The position numbers were made by a program, and so were the translations under genes. The notes under the pieces were generated by a model, which worked only from the letters and a program-made list of their open reading frames with translations, was not told where the DNA came from and did not search any database. Below are positions 1-9,091 of a stretch of DNA of 64,000 nt, in pieces (within the stretch, counting starts at the first letter, position 1; every line of letters begins with the position of its first letter). This DNA comes from Lepraria neglecta (lineage: Eukaryota > Ascomycota > Lecanoromycetes > Lecanorales > Stereocaulaceae): the NCBI GenBank assembly GCA_033220425.1, contig CM065647.1, positions 3,100,001 to 3,164,000 on the forward strand, read 5' to 3'.

Positions 1-189
1 GCCCTATATACAAGAAACTCCATAACTGTATGCCATGTTTTCGTTAGAAGAACCCCATCCAATGAATTAAATCTGTCCAACCATCAAATGCAAAGTATTT
101 CAAGATGTGAGCATGCCACTATCGCCCGAATGCCGTCTACCGCTTATAGCAATTTCACCATCGTAGCCCTTTTATCGGACTTGTATAGC

Positions 190-1040
190 TTAGAACATGG
201 CGAGAGCAGCGAGACCGGCAACACCGGCCACGAGCTTGCTGCCGACAGCAAGCATGTTGGCGCCGCTGCCAGCGGTGAAGGTGGCTGGGGCAGAGGTTGT
301 GGCAGATGTGGCTGGCGCCGAGGCAGTAGGACCCGCTGGGGTGGTGCTGTTGGAGACTGGGAATGGAGCAGCCATGGTCATGGTCATTGGGGCCATGGAG
401 ACAGGTGCAGATGTCACGACTGGAGCCGAGGTCATCAGGGTTGTGCCCGCTGAAGACACGGTTGATGACTCCATCATGGTAGTTTCAGAAGCTGATGGAG
501 CAACGGAAGCAGAGCCGCTGGGGTTGGTGCAGGCAATGGTGTCGATGTAGACTGGGAAACACTGGCCACCCTGGCTCTCGGAGTAGAGGTTGTCAAATGT
601 ACCAGATAGACAGCTGTAGAAGACAGCACTGCCACCGATTGCGAGGGTGCCGTTCGAGCAGATTGAGAAGCCGGAGGTGAAGAGGGCGCCGGGTTGTGTT
701 GGGTTGTCGAATTGGAATTGAGCGTTGGAGACGATCTCACCGGTGCGGCCTTCTTGATCGGTGAGCTTGCCGTTCTCGAGGGTGATGATTGGGGTGCTTG
801 AGCAGGCTCCTGTTTGTCGCTTGAATAGATGTCAGCATTAGAGTCGTGATGGAAATTTTTGGACGATTTTTCATTGGATGAGGTTAGACAAACCTTGTAC
901 ATGGCAAGATCACGCTTCGATGAGCTTGTGATGTTGACTGGAGCAATCTCAAAAGATCCTGGGAAGGATGTTGAGCATCCTGGAGGAGTTTGCGCTGACA
1001 CAGCTGCCGCGAGGGCGAGGAGAGCGACCGTGTACTTCAT
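190..1040 (-). CDS. PIR-like cell-wall protein with GPI-type C-terminus
   Basis: Two exons, 894..1040 and 190..819, joined over a 74-nt intron (donor GTTTGT, branch CTGAC, acceptor TTCAAG), giving 258 residues. The first ~16 residues (MKYTVALLALAAAVSA) are a clear signal peptide. A dibasic KR near residue 42 is followed by a domain resembling fungal PIR/mannoprotein C-terminal modules: LENGKLTDQEGRTGEIVSN, then FTSGFSICSNGTLAIGGS and FYSCLSGTFDNLY. The tail is Ser/Thr/Ala-rich (likely O-mannosylated) and ends in a hydrophobic segment after small residues, typical of a GPI signal. The expected role is a covalently anchored wall protein. The family call is by recalled motif similarity; the GPI site is inferred. 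Confidence 0.75.
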
Positions 1041-1270
1041 GTTGACTGTTGGTTGTGAGGGTGGTGGTTTGAGAGATGAGAAGGTGAGGATTATTAGAGA
1101 TTAGTAGAGTATGTAGCGAGAACTTTTAATGCTATCTAACGAATGTGAGTGTAGCAAATGATAGCGATTGTATATGTTGCTCGGTTGAAAATAGGGAGGT
1201 AAAAAGGGCGGGAGGAGGTACATGGAAATAAATAGCTCCAAAGCGCGCTAGGCCGGGGGGCTGGTTTTTT

Positions 1271-1300
1271 CGAAGTGGGGCCGGGAACCTTGCCACTTCG
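1271..1300. promoter_or_regulatory. Inverted repeat CGAAGTGG / CCACTTCG
   Basis: An 8-bp perfect inverted repeat (1271-1278 with 1293-1300) flanks a 14-nt GC-rich spacer. The left arm plus spacer start (CGAAGTGGGGCCGGG) recurs in near-identical form at 1685-1701. It is about 230 bp upstream of the wall-protein start. A regulatory role is inference only. Confidence 0.35.
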
Positions 1301-1428
1301 TATCCTAACCAGCCGCGTCATGGACTCCTGGCCTCCGGATTTCTATCATCTACCGTGTTACTTCCATTGCGTAATGCACTGATACGGACAGCCATATCTG
1401 AAGACTATCTAGCCACCTATTTTGAAAA

Positions 1429-1462
1429 GCATTGAGCGCATTGAGCGCATTGAGCGCATTGC
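1429..1462. repeat. 9-bp tandem repeat, unit ATTGAGCGC
   Basis: Three full units plus a partial fourth (ATTG) of the 9-bp unit run head to tail with no mismatch. A short perfect minisatellite of this kind is likely to vary in copy number. Confidence 0.9.
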
Positions 1463-1857
1463 TCTACCACGGCCTTCTCTACCAAGCTCGACGCGCTGTA
1501 GGGGGTTGTATGATTGCAAAGTTATGGGGTGCATTGTTTCGGCTTAGGCACTCCTCCTTCCTTCTCTCCTTGTAGTTAGCTCATCAAACTAAGCAATACA
1601 TCATTGGCCATCCTCTCTGCTCATTTGGCTAAGACTCTCCGAAACCTGCCTAAACGCTCTTAGGGCATACCTAGCGGCCGAATACGAAGTGGGTGGGCCG
1701 GGCAGATCTTACGGGGTGCATCAAATCAAGGAGCATCATTGGGCGAGCTTGAGCTCGGCAAGCTGACTAGACAGAATTGATGTGCATGAGGCTCTACAGA
1801 GAGTTATTACTCAGGTGATATCAATAAGTCTTTGGACTTCACTATTTCCATTTGAGG

Positions 1858-2726
1858 ATGTCATTCACAGGCCAGGATGACCCTTTCCTTGAGGCACAAG
1901 CGTAAGCCCGCCCCCAAGTGCTACCTAACACAACACCAAGTCCTTCTGATCTTTCATATCCCTTGGCTCAGCTGACGATAATCTTCAGCGACGTTCTCAC
2001 CACCCTAAAAACCACCCGCTCCCTCTTCTCCTCCTACCTTCGCATCCGCTCCTCCGCCTCCTCAGCAACCACCCCCGAGCTCACCGAAGCCCGCACCGAG
2101 CTCGAATCCACCGTCACAGACCTCAGCACCGACCTCCAAGACCTCGTCGACAGCGTCCGCGCCGTCGAAGGCGACCCTTTCAAATATGGTCTTGACATAG
2201 AAGAAGTAGGGCGCCGACGAAAACTCGTGCAAGATGTTGGCGAAGAGGTGGAAGGTATGCGGCAGGAGCTCACGAAGACGGTTGTTGGTGCGCAGGGCAT
2301 GAATGGCTCGTTACCGCCGCCTTCAGCATTCGAGGCAGATGGCGATGGGGGAGATGACTACGGGGCTTTTGAGCAGCAGAGGCAGGTCGAGATGATGCAT
2401 GAACAGGACGAGGCACTCGATGGGGTGTTTAAGACTGTGGGGAATTTAAGACAGCAGGCTGATGATATGGGGAGGGAGTTGGAGGAGCAGGGGGAGATGC
2501 TCGAGGATGTGGATAAGTTGGCTGATCGGGTGGGGGGAAAGTTGCAGAATGGGATCAAGAGGGTTGGGTGGGTGATTAAGAATAATGAAGGTGAGCAGCT
2601 GAGGTTGATGGGGCTGGGTTGCAGGAGGACTGACAGTGTCGAGTTACAGATACTTGGTCGAGCTGCTGTATTGGAGTTCTAATCTTTATTCTGATTCTAC
2701 TACTCGTCTTGGTTCTGATACTGTGA
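1858..2726 (+). CDS. TLG1: Qc-SNARE of the Tlg1/syntaxin-6 family
   Basis: Three exons, 1858..1901, 1989..2590 and 2650..2726, encode 240 residues. The start MSFTGQDDPFLEAQ matches the DPF-containing N-terminus of Tlg1/syntaxin 6. The first intron (87 nt) has branch CTGAC; the second (59 nt) joins IKNNEG-less codons to DTWSSCCIG, the juxtamembrane Cys motif of this family (candidate palmitoylation site). A C-terminal transmembrane anchor of ~19 Leu/Ile/Val residues ends at the stop. Residues ~150-215 form the SNARE coiled coil. The protein is expected at endosome/late-Golgi membranes, acting in retrograde fusion. Without the third exon the anchor would be lost, which supports the splice choice. 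Confidence 0.88.
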
Positions 2727-3126
2727 AGAACCAAGTAAGTCGACTGGCCTTCTCGGCTCTACATCATACCGAGCCAGCGCGGACGCAGAGATTCTGGAAG
2801 ATATAAATCTAGCAGTGCTTTTGGAATGTTATCAACGACGTGATGCGTCTGGGCTTTTGCGAGGGCACATACGAGACTCTATAAGAGGCCCATATTTCCA
2901 GGATTTAAGCTCGACTATGGCGATTGGCAATACTTCAGGCTCAGGTGTTTGCGAAGCTTTCGCTCTCCTACAATTCGGAATTCTGTAGAAGGATTCATCT
3001 GACTTAGGACATCGAATAGCAATGTAAGGCCCTTGGCATATCTGTGTGTTATTCACTGCTCACCTATCAATCTAGGATGCTTGTACATTTGTATCTCCTA
3101 CCATTGCCCCTCCTGTGGTAGTATCA
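2727..3126. other. Convergent 3' intergenic region
   Basis: This is the space between the TLG1 stop and the stop of the secreted hypothetical gene. I see short antisense ORFs only and no gene I can support. Confidence 0.5.
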
Positions 3127-3793
3127 TTACCCTGTGGAACGGCGAGAATGTTGCCCCTCCGCAAGTGCTCTAAACACACCCACTTGACCATATCCCCACT
3201 CGGCATCAATCTTATAATCCCAGATCTGGAAATGCGCTCCAAAGTTCCTTCCCTGACCCGGCAAAGACAGATACAGGCCTTCAACGACAATTTGCAACAC
3301 ACCCCACGTCATGTGCTGTGACACGACGCTTTGCACAGTAAAGTTCACGCCTGTCCGTGGGTCTGGCCCTGATTTATACCACCCAAATGGATCATCTTTG
3401 GGCCAGAGCCACCTGTCGCCATAAGCTTGGATATTCTCTCCTATGTATTCGTGAATGCGGAGGAGAGTATTGCCAAGATCATGGCTATCGACGGGCATCG
3501 TGCATGCGACGCGCAATTCGATTGTAGAATGGGGCACACGATATGTGAAGATTTGGGCGGCGGAGCCATTGAGGAGTGAATTGTACGGAACAAGCGTATC
3601 ACTGTCTCGTCAGCCGGATTTTACAAAGCAAAATTGGTAGGATGATGTGTACATACTTTACCGCAGGTGGAGGAGTGGCGAAGCTCAAAATAGCAGAAGC
3701 CCCTGCAGGCGAAGGTGAGGGTGAAGGTAGTGACAAGGTCAATACGAAGACCAGGTTCTGGAGGAGCCAAAGCGAAGTACGGAGGAATGGCAT
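3127..3793 (-). CDS. Secreted hypothetical protein
   Basis: Two exons, 3657..3793 and 3127..3601, give 203 residues; the 55-nt intron has donor GTATGT, branch GCTGACG and acceptor ACAG. The N-terminus (MPFLRTSLWLLQNLVFVL) reads as a signal peptide. The mature part contains FTYRVPHSTIEL, ACTMPVDSHDLGNTLL and an aromatic-rich centre (GDRWLWPKDDPFGWY), and a domain beginning FTVQSVVSQHMTWGVLQ that resembles small secreted hypothetical proteins common in plant-associated and saprobic ascomycetes. No function is recognised. A second frame downstream of the stop (ending near 3072) also looks protein-like, so the C-terminal end is uncertain. Confidence 0.6.
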
Positions 3794-4241
3794 TATGGAC
3801 AGCTATGTTGATAGACTGATTTGGAATGCATGAACTTCGCATGCTCCTTCAAGGATTCCACGGCATTTATGGTCCGAGCACAAAGATCCTGAAGACCTCG
3901 GTGCCTATGAAATCGCAAGTGGCGTCACCGCATGGCATGGCGCTTTTGTTTGGGGTGTCAGCATAGCGGGTATGGCGGCGCCTCTGATAATGGGAATGAT
4001 ACTTTAAAAAGCACCGAAGACTTGCGCTTGCGGATATGATAAGTCTTCCTCGTCTGATCACCATGGCATGATTCTGCATGAAAGCTTCCCAGATCGGTGT
4101 CTCAACCAGATACCGGGTTTTGATAACGGCTAATGACCTCACATGGCAGAAAACAGCCAACCAAATCAACAGCATTACCGTCAGCGATACCACAACCCCA
4201 GGATTCGGGAGAAGACCTCGGATGCTGCCCCCATCATCAGG
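3794..4241. other. Intergenic region
   Basis: It contains a minus-strand open frame from ~4175 to 3867 with a hydrophobic start but no recognisable family and Arg/His-rich low-quality composition. I do not accept it as a gene. Confidence 0.4.
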
Positions 4242-4367
4242 CTAGGTCTCCTTCTCGGCACCGAGACCGGCAACAGTACGCTTGTTGATGAAACAAGGCA
4301 ACCGGTCGCTTGAAAAGACGAACGCAGACGAATAGAGTGAACCCGCAAAGAGAAGGAGGGGAGACAT
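4242..4367 (-). CDS. Possible 41-residue hydrophobic small protein
   Basis: An uninterrupted ATG-to-TAG frame of 42 codons lies 131 bp downstream of YIH1 on the same strand. The product begins with a hydrophobic stretch (MSPLLLFAGSLYSSAFVF) followed by a polar tail ending GLGAEKET. Its composition looks like a small membrane-inserted protein and unlike random translation, but I cannot name the family. It could also be a terminal exon of something larger, or chance. Confidence 0.35.
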   Translation of the reverse strand: MSPLLLFAGSLYSSAFVFSSDRLPCFINKRTVAGLGAEKET

Positions 4368-4498
4368 CGTCAGTCAGACTCGCGAGAACGGATAACACAC
4401 AGCCTCAAAAGTATCGAAACAAATGTTCAGCAGCGCATAGAGATGGTGGTTGTCGAGAACTGAGACCAACGTCTTCAAATACTGTCTCTCCCCCAAGT

Positions 4499-5335
4499 CT
4501 AGTCCTTCATGATCCTACTTCTCGTCCATCCGCCCTCAACGATAGCTTCCCTAGCAACATTGTTGATAATGCTGAAACGATCCGGGCCCAGTTTCACACC
4601 ACCATACCACCTACTAACAACCACCAGCAGGCCCCACACATCCATTACCTGTAGTAGATGTAACAATCTCCCTCCAGCCGCTGTTTCCCCATCATCATCA
4701 CAGTCTTGAAATACAACTTCGCTTGTAGTGTTTTCGGCAGCAGAACGGATGCGGTAAGCAGTGACATTGTGGGTTGCCTTGGAAGCACGTTTATCTGTAT
4801 CAAGAAGGTGGGCCACGCAGGCTCGTGCTTGGGCGGGAGACACGACAGCACAAGCTCGGGCGATGAATGTAGACTTCTTCTCGATCACCGGAGCAGACAG
4901 GATCCAGTGAGGCTCCTCTTCGAGATCGGGATGTAGAGCGGGCGCAGTGGTGTTTGCCACAGGGCTTGTATCTTCGTCGATAGCATTTGGCTGCGGAGGC
5001 AAGTGATCGTTGGACTCCTCGGCTAAAGATAAATCAAGGTCCTGCAGTAGATCAAAGAGGCATACCGAGCCTGGTGTAAAGACACTGTCAAGAATATCCC
5101 TAGCAAGATCGAGGGTGTGTTTGCCGAATCCTTTTCTTGTATGATCTCCTGTCGACTCAGTGCCTAATATCTGTGGTATCGATTCGGGATAGTCTTGAGG
5201 GAAAGATAGACGTAGGGAGATATCATGCTGAGAGAGTGAGAGAACGTAGACATCAGACGCATCTGCTTTTCGCAGAGTGTCGGCTCCGTAGATGGAATTG
5301 ATTGCCTCTATCTCGTTTTCCAGCTCTTCAGGCAT
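4499..5335 (-). CDS. YIH1: IMPACT/Yih1 family regulator of the Gcn2 pathway
   Basis: A single exon encodes 278 residues, close to the usual ~260 of fungal Yih1. Residues ~1-110 form an RWD domain (LENEIEAINSIYG start, FPQDYPESIPQI motif), the module that binds Gcn1. Residues ~140-278 form the UPF0029/Impact domain: KKSTFIARACAV, the ATHNVTAYRI strand, DDDGETAAGGRLLHLLQ and SRWYGGVKLGPDRF are its hallmark blocks. By family knowledge it competes with Gcn2 for Gcn1 and binds actin, restraining the general amino-acid control response. The start is the first ATG and is immediately followed by the RWD helix. Confidence 0.92.
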   Translation of the reverse strand: MPEELENEIEAINSIYGADTLRKADASDVYVLSLSQHDISLRLSFPQDYPESIPQILGTESTGDHTRKGFGKHTLDLARDILDSVFTPGSVCLFDLLQDLDLSLAEESNDHLPPQPNAIDEDTSPVANTTAPALHPDLEEEPHWILSAPVIEKKSTFIARACAVVSPAQARACVAHLLDTDKRASKATHNVTAYRIRSAAENTTSEVVFQDCDDDGETAAGGRLLHLLQVMDVWGLLVVVSRWYGGVKLGPDRFSIINNVAREAIVEGGWTRSRIMKD

Positions 5336-5958
5336 CCTGTATACCGTTAATAGAAGATTACAGAGCCAGACACTGGAGGTTCAGCTGAGGTAAACTTGGC
5401 TCCATCGCTCATACAAGCGTTCCGGGCGTCGGTTGGGTGCTAGGCGGCCTTTTTGTAAACACGAAGAATGGTAAAGCTCTGTATCTTTTGACGATTCCGA
5501 AGAGGGCATCTGCTAGTAGTCTTCTTGACAGCAGGGACAGCCAGCTATCCAGACAAGCTTTGGGATGAGAGCAATTGGGTTTGCCAAGATGCATACATAG
5601 TGAAGTGAGTTCTTCGTTTCGGAGAAACGTCGGGCACTTTGCACGTACTTTTTAAGGAACATCCGGCAGTCGAAGAGCGATCATAGGGTAGCTAGGAGTA
5701 GGGCAGGGTAGACATTTGAGCTGATCTGCCAATAAAAGTCATGCACATGAGTGAAACTCTACAGTATCTGATTGAAATGGTGATAGTAGCCAAATTATCG
5801 CCAAATAGCTTTTAAACATCATGCGCTTTCCAGCAGCTACCATATCCCAAGCCTAACACCAACACTGACGCCATAACAAAAACAAGGCTTCGTCTTGCCC
5901 CTTCTATTTTACAGGGATTTCCCCATAGAAGACATTTATGTTGCTGTTACAATTGCCT
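5336..5958. other. Upstream region of YIH1
   Basis: This ~620 bp stretch lies between the YIH1 start and the 3' end of the Thr-rich gene. No gene or notable repeat was seen. Confidence 0.5.
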
Positions 5959-7560
5959 TTACTTAAGACCTCCACGAAGGGATTTCCGTCGTCGTCCGTA
6001 ATTTCCGCTGTTATTGTCTCTCCGTCTTGACACGAGATCAGAGAATCGCCATAATCTAGGGTGCACACTGCCCTGGTTAAATACAGTGGGGCTGAAGTAT
6101 TCGGTGACTTTGCAGTTTGGATCTGTAATGCAAGCGACGCAACAGTTGTATGGCGAGTTGACGGTGATGCCGACTCGAAACGATGGAGGACTGTAGGCTT
6201 CTGAGGAGAAGTAATAGTTGCGGGGGCTCTGGAGGATATTTTGGGATGAACAAGCGGCGTAGTAGGTCGTCGCGGCGGGTGTCACCTAGTAGATTCTGGA
6301 GTCAGCTTTTGTTCATCGAGATGTGGACAGAAGTTATTAGAGCGGTCGATGGAGTAGAGTAGTGCAATAAAGAACGTTTTGCTCTTAGATCATGTTCCTA
6401 TGATACCCATAGAACACCACTTGGGGGAAAGCAGGTGAGAGAAGCTCCTTACCGCGGCCGTTGGTGTGATTGTGGTAGTTGTGATTGTAAAAGTATTGGT
6501 TATGGTTGTGGGACGGTGACCTAGGGTTTGTCAGATTTCGTGCGTATCACTCGTGGAATATAGCATTAATACCGTTGTCGACGCCTCGTAAAGAATCGTT
6601 GAGGTTGAGGTTGTGGTCGTAGATAACATGAGAGTCAGCCTTTTCTCTGGATGGCAGTCAATGGGCGGCGAAGCAGTGCCCATGGAGTGACTGCTCCTGG
6701 GTCTTGTCGGCGAGCCCATGGGCTACAGTCGACAAAGAACCTCGGTGAGGTGACTTACCTTGTGCTGCAGTTATCGTCCGCATGCTCGATGCAGCACGGG
6801 ATAGCGTCGTCGTGGAAAACACTTCGATAAGCTTGCCACCAACGACAGAACATAGGTCGGATAGCGAGCAGGGCTATAGGTGGCCGTGTCTCTTGGACCT
6901 CTGTGGCAGCTTGCCACACCATCTGGGTTCGACTTCCGCTTCTCCAAAGCCCGGGGGCGGATAGCTCCGAGGTTCGGGGCGGCTCAGTTCAAGCGTGTCC
7001 CGTTTCTTCTTGGATCCAGGTGGTGGAGGCACGGGTGAATTAAAGGTGAATCCAGCAGGGGTCTGTTATATTTGTCCAGTAAATGGTCACTCTTTAAGAG
7101 GGGTTTGGAAGGTCCATCAGCAGTAAATAAGTCCCAGATGCGTTCAAAGAAAGAGATTTGGCGCTGGAAAAGTCCTACCGGAACGGTCGTAGCTGGAGTC
7201 GGAGCAGCAACCGTCATGGTGTCGGCCTTTAGCAAGACAGATTAGCATATTTATAGGAGGGCGAACGATGAGAGGAACCTACGGTGGAGGTAGCAGTGGT
7301 CGTATTGGGTACTGAGAGAACGAGTTTGTCAGCAATGTTAATACCGGAACGGTCTTTCCTCGCGAGCAAAGTACCTGTGATTGTAGTCGAATCCGTTCCT
7401 GTCGAGGTTTGCGTGAATATATCGGTTCCTTGTCGTATCATTAGCTACTTGCCATCCCATCGAACCAATAGTGTAAAGGATCTTATACTGTAGCTATACT
7501 AGTAATGGTGGTATCCATGATCGTGGTTGTTGTCGTCGTTGCGGCTGGTTTTACAGTTGT
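5959..7560 (-). CDS. Thr-rich multi-exon surface or secreted protein (model incomplete)
   Basis: A chain of minus-strand exons encodes Thr-rich blocks: TTTTTTIMDTTIT (~7505-7560), FTQTSTGTDSTTITGT (~7375-7420), VPNTTTATSTV (~7285-7320), ADTMTVAAPTPATTVPV (~7180-7230), TTTTSTSTILYEASTT (~6565-6615) and FTITTTTITPTAA (~6450-6500). Several sit next to consensus donors and acceptors (e.g. acceptor CTACTAG feeding VTPAATTYYAACSSQNI). The last exon carries a Cys-containing module with SPYNCCVACITDPNC, like the apple/PAN-type lectin modules of fungal surface proteins. The 5' end and some exon joins are unresolved. Near 6065 a second frame (CQDGETITAEITDDDGNPF) continues the coding look, implying a 1-nt shift or a missed splice, so the gene may be decaying. 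Confidence 0.4.
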
Positions 7561-7879
7561 GCTGGGAGTGATGAGGATACGGTGAGCTGGATGAAACGTC
7601 AGAGCCAGGGTGTAGGTGGTACTTGGGACAGGATTCTTGGCTGTGCGGCCAAATTGAGCTCTACAGACTTGACTCGAGGCCCGAACTAACTAGCAACAAT
7701 GATAATCTTGGTCAAAGGCCCGGCCGAGACTCTTGCGAGGACCTCAAATTTTAACAGTGGGAAAGACTATCATCATATAAATACGATGGTAATAGTGAGA
7801 GAGGGTGAATAATCTAGGTATAAATATGACTGAATAGGGTCAAGCGCGAGACGCCGATACTCGTAGAAAGACTGAATAA

Positions 7880-8280
7880 AGACTTGGGATTCTGATCGAA
7901 CAAGCAAGATACACAGCTTCTAATTTGACCAACAGCGGTAGTGAGAGACTGCTTCGGATAGAGTAGCTAATGAACAGAGCTGCGACTCTCGTAATGGTTA
8001 CATCTTCGATGGTTTCTGGGCTTGAGGAGCCGCAAATTTCACCAAACGCTAGAGAGTAGAGCTGAGACTCTGAAAAGATATCAGAAGATAGAAATGCTCT
8101 ATTGGCAAGTGCTTTGTCCGAGAAGCTGGGATTTTGATAGAATGTCAGAGAGTAGAAGTAGTCTTTTAACAGATGCTCGACTTGAGGGACTAGGATTTTG
8201 ACGAAACTCCATAGAGCAAAGTTAATACTTCAAGGCATATTCGCTGGGAGTTCGACGTCAGGCCAGAGTCAAGAGCCGCG
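7880..8280. repeat. Degenerate ~62-bp repeat tract
   Basis: Diverged copies of a motif like ATTTTGACGAAAC followed by AGAGAGTAGAG occur near 7921, 8033, 8067, 8131, 8193 and 8253; the last three are spaced by about 62 and 60 bp. Copies match at perhaps 60-70 per cent by eye. The tract is at the presumed upstream side of the Thr-rich gene. Confidence 0.4.
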
Positions 8281-8639
8281 ATTCTGGTGCAATTCGAACT
8301 AAGAAAGTAGGATTGGAGTGGGCCATTCCGAGAGAGGAGCCGAAGTTCAAGTGACTAAGAAGGGCAAGGAGCCATAAAGCTGGGTTTAAGTGATAGGAAC
8401 AGGAATGACGCTCTGACGTACCTGATACGAGATAAATTTCAAGAATCATCGCTGAACAGCATTCGTATATCTTGCGTCATGCCCTTTCGAAAAGCTCATA
8501 TTTCCTAGATTAAACCAAAAAAACTAGACATATAAGCACGATCGATCTCCCTTCCAAATCTAAGCATGTATGAGCCCAAATTTTACCCTATGATTGCCAT
8601 TATCAATAGCCAGCTATGAGTTGGCATGCAGGACCCCAA

Positions 8640-8930
8640 GCTTCACTATCACGCCCTCGCCTACGGTGCGCGATGCCCTCGACGAGCCGTATTCCAAGAC
8701 ATAGTTGGTGCCAAAAGTAGGCGCTTTGGAGTACTGGATAGCTTTCCAGTATGGATGTGTAATGCAAGCCACGCAATTGGCATACGGCGTGGGTTAAATG
8801 GTTTGGACACTGTTCTGAAGGAGGAGGGGGGGAATTGCAGCTTGTCCCCTGGCATATGTAGACAGAGGGATTTGGGACGATATTTTGAGCAGTGCAGGCT
8901 TCAAGATTGTTGCCTCGGGAGGATGTGGTG
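8640..8930 (-). pseudogene. Decayed copy of the Thr-rich gene's C-terminal Cys module
   Basis: Reading the minus strand gives ACTAQNIVPNPSVYI then, in another frame, PYANCVACITHPYWKAIQY. These parallel AACSSQNI and SPYNCCVACITDPNCK of the gene at 5959-6285 in the same order and spacing. An in-frame stop and a frame change fall between the two blocks, so this is a broken or strongly diverged paralogue. It lies between the repeat tract and the 3' end of the GCP5 gene. Confidence 0.5.
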
Positions 8931-9091
8931 AGACTACGGTGTTCGTTGCCCTGAATAAGATGGCCTATCAGCAAGGACCCCAAAGAGATCCGGGGAAGTG
9001 ATGTTTTACCTGATAGTAGTACTGGTAGCTTGCCTATTGGGATGCTGGTAGGGATAGCGCGAAATGATTCTCTTGAAGCGCAAAGCATGAT

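Larger units (their letters stand above)
1041..1857. other. Divergent intergenic region, wall protein / TLG1
   Basis: This 0.8 kb stretch is the shared upstream region of the wall-protein gene (minus) and TLG1 (plus). It holds a 9-bp tandem repeat near 1429-1462 and two copies of a CGAAGTGGG motif followed by GGCCGGG (1271 and 1685). I see no supported coding sequence. Confidence 0.6.

Noticed and set aside
3867-4193. Minus-strand open frame of ~108 codons with hydrophobic start
   Set aside because: It opens with GTG, the later part is Arg/His-rich with no family resemblance, and no splice structure supports it.
6921-6945. tRNA-like GGGTTCGACTTCC word
   Set aside because: No acceptor or anticodon stems can be folded around it.
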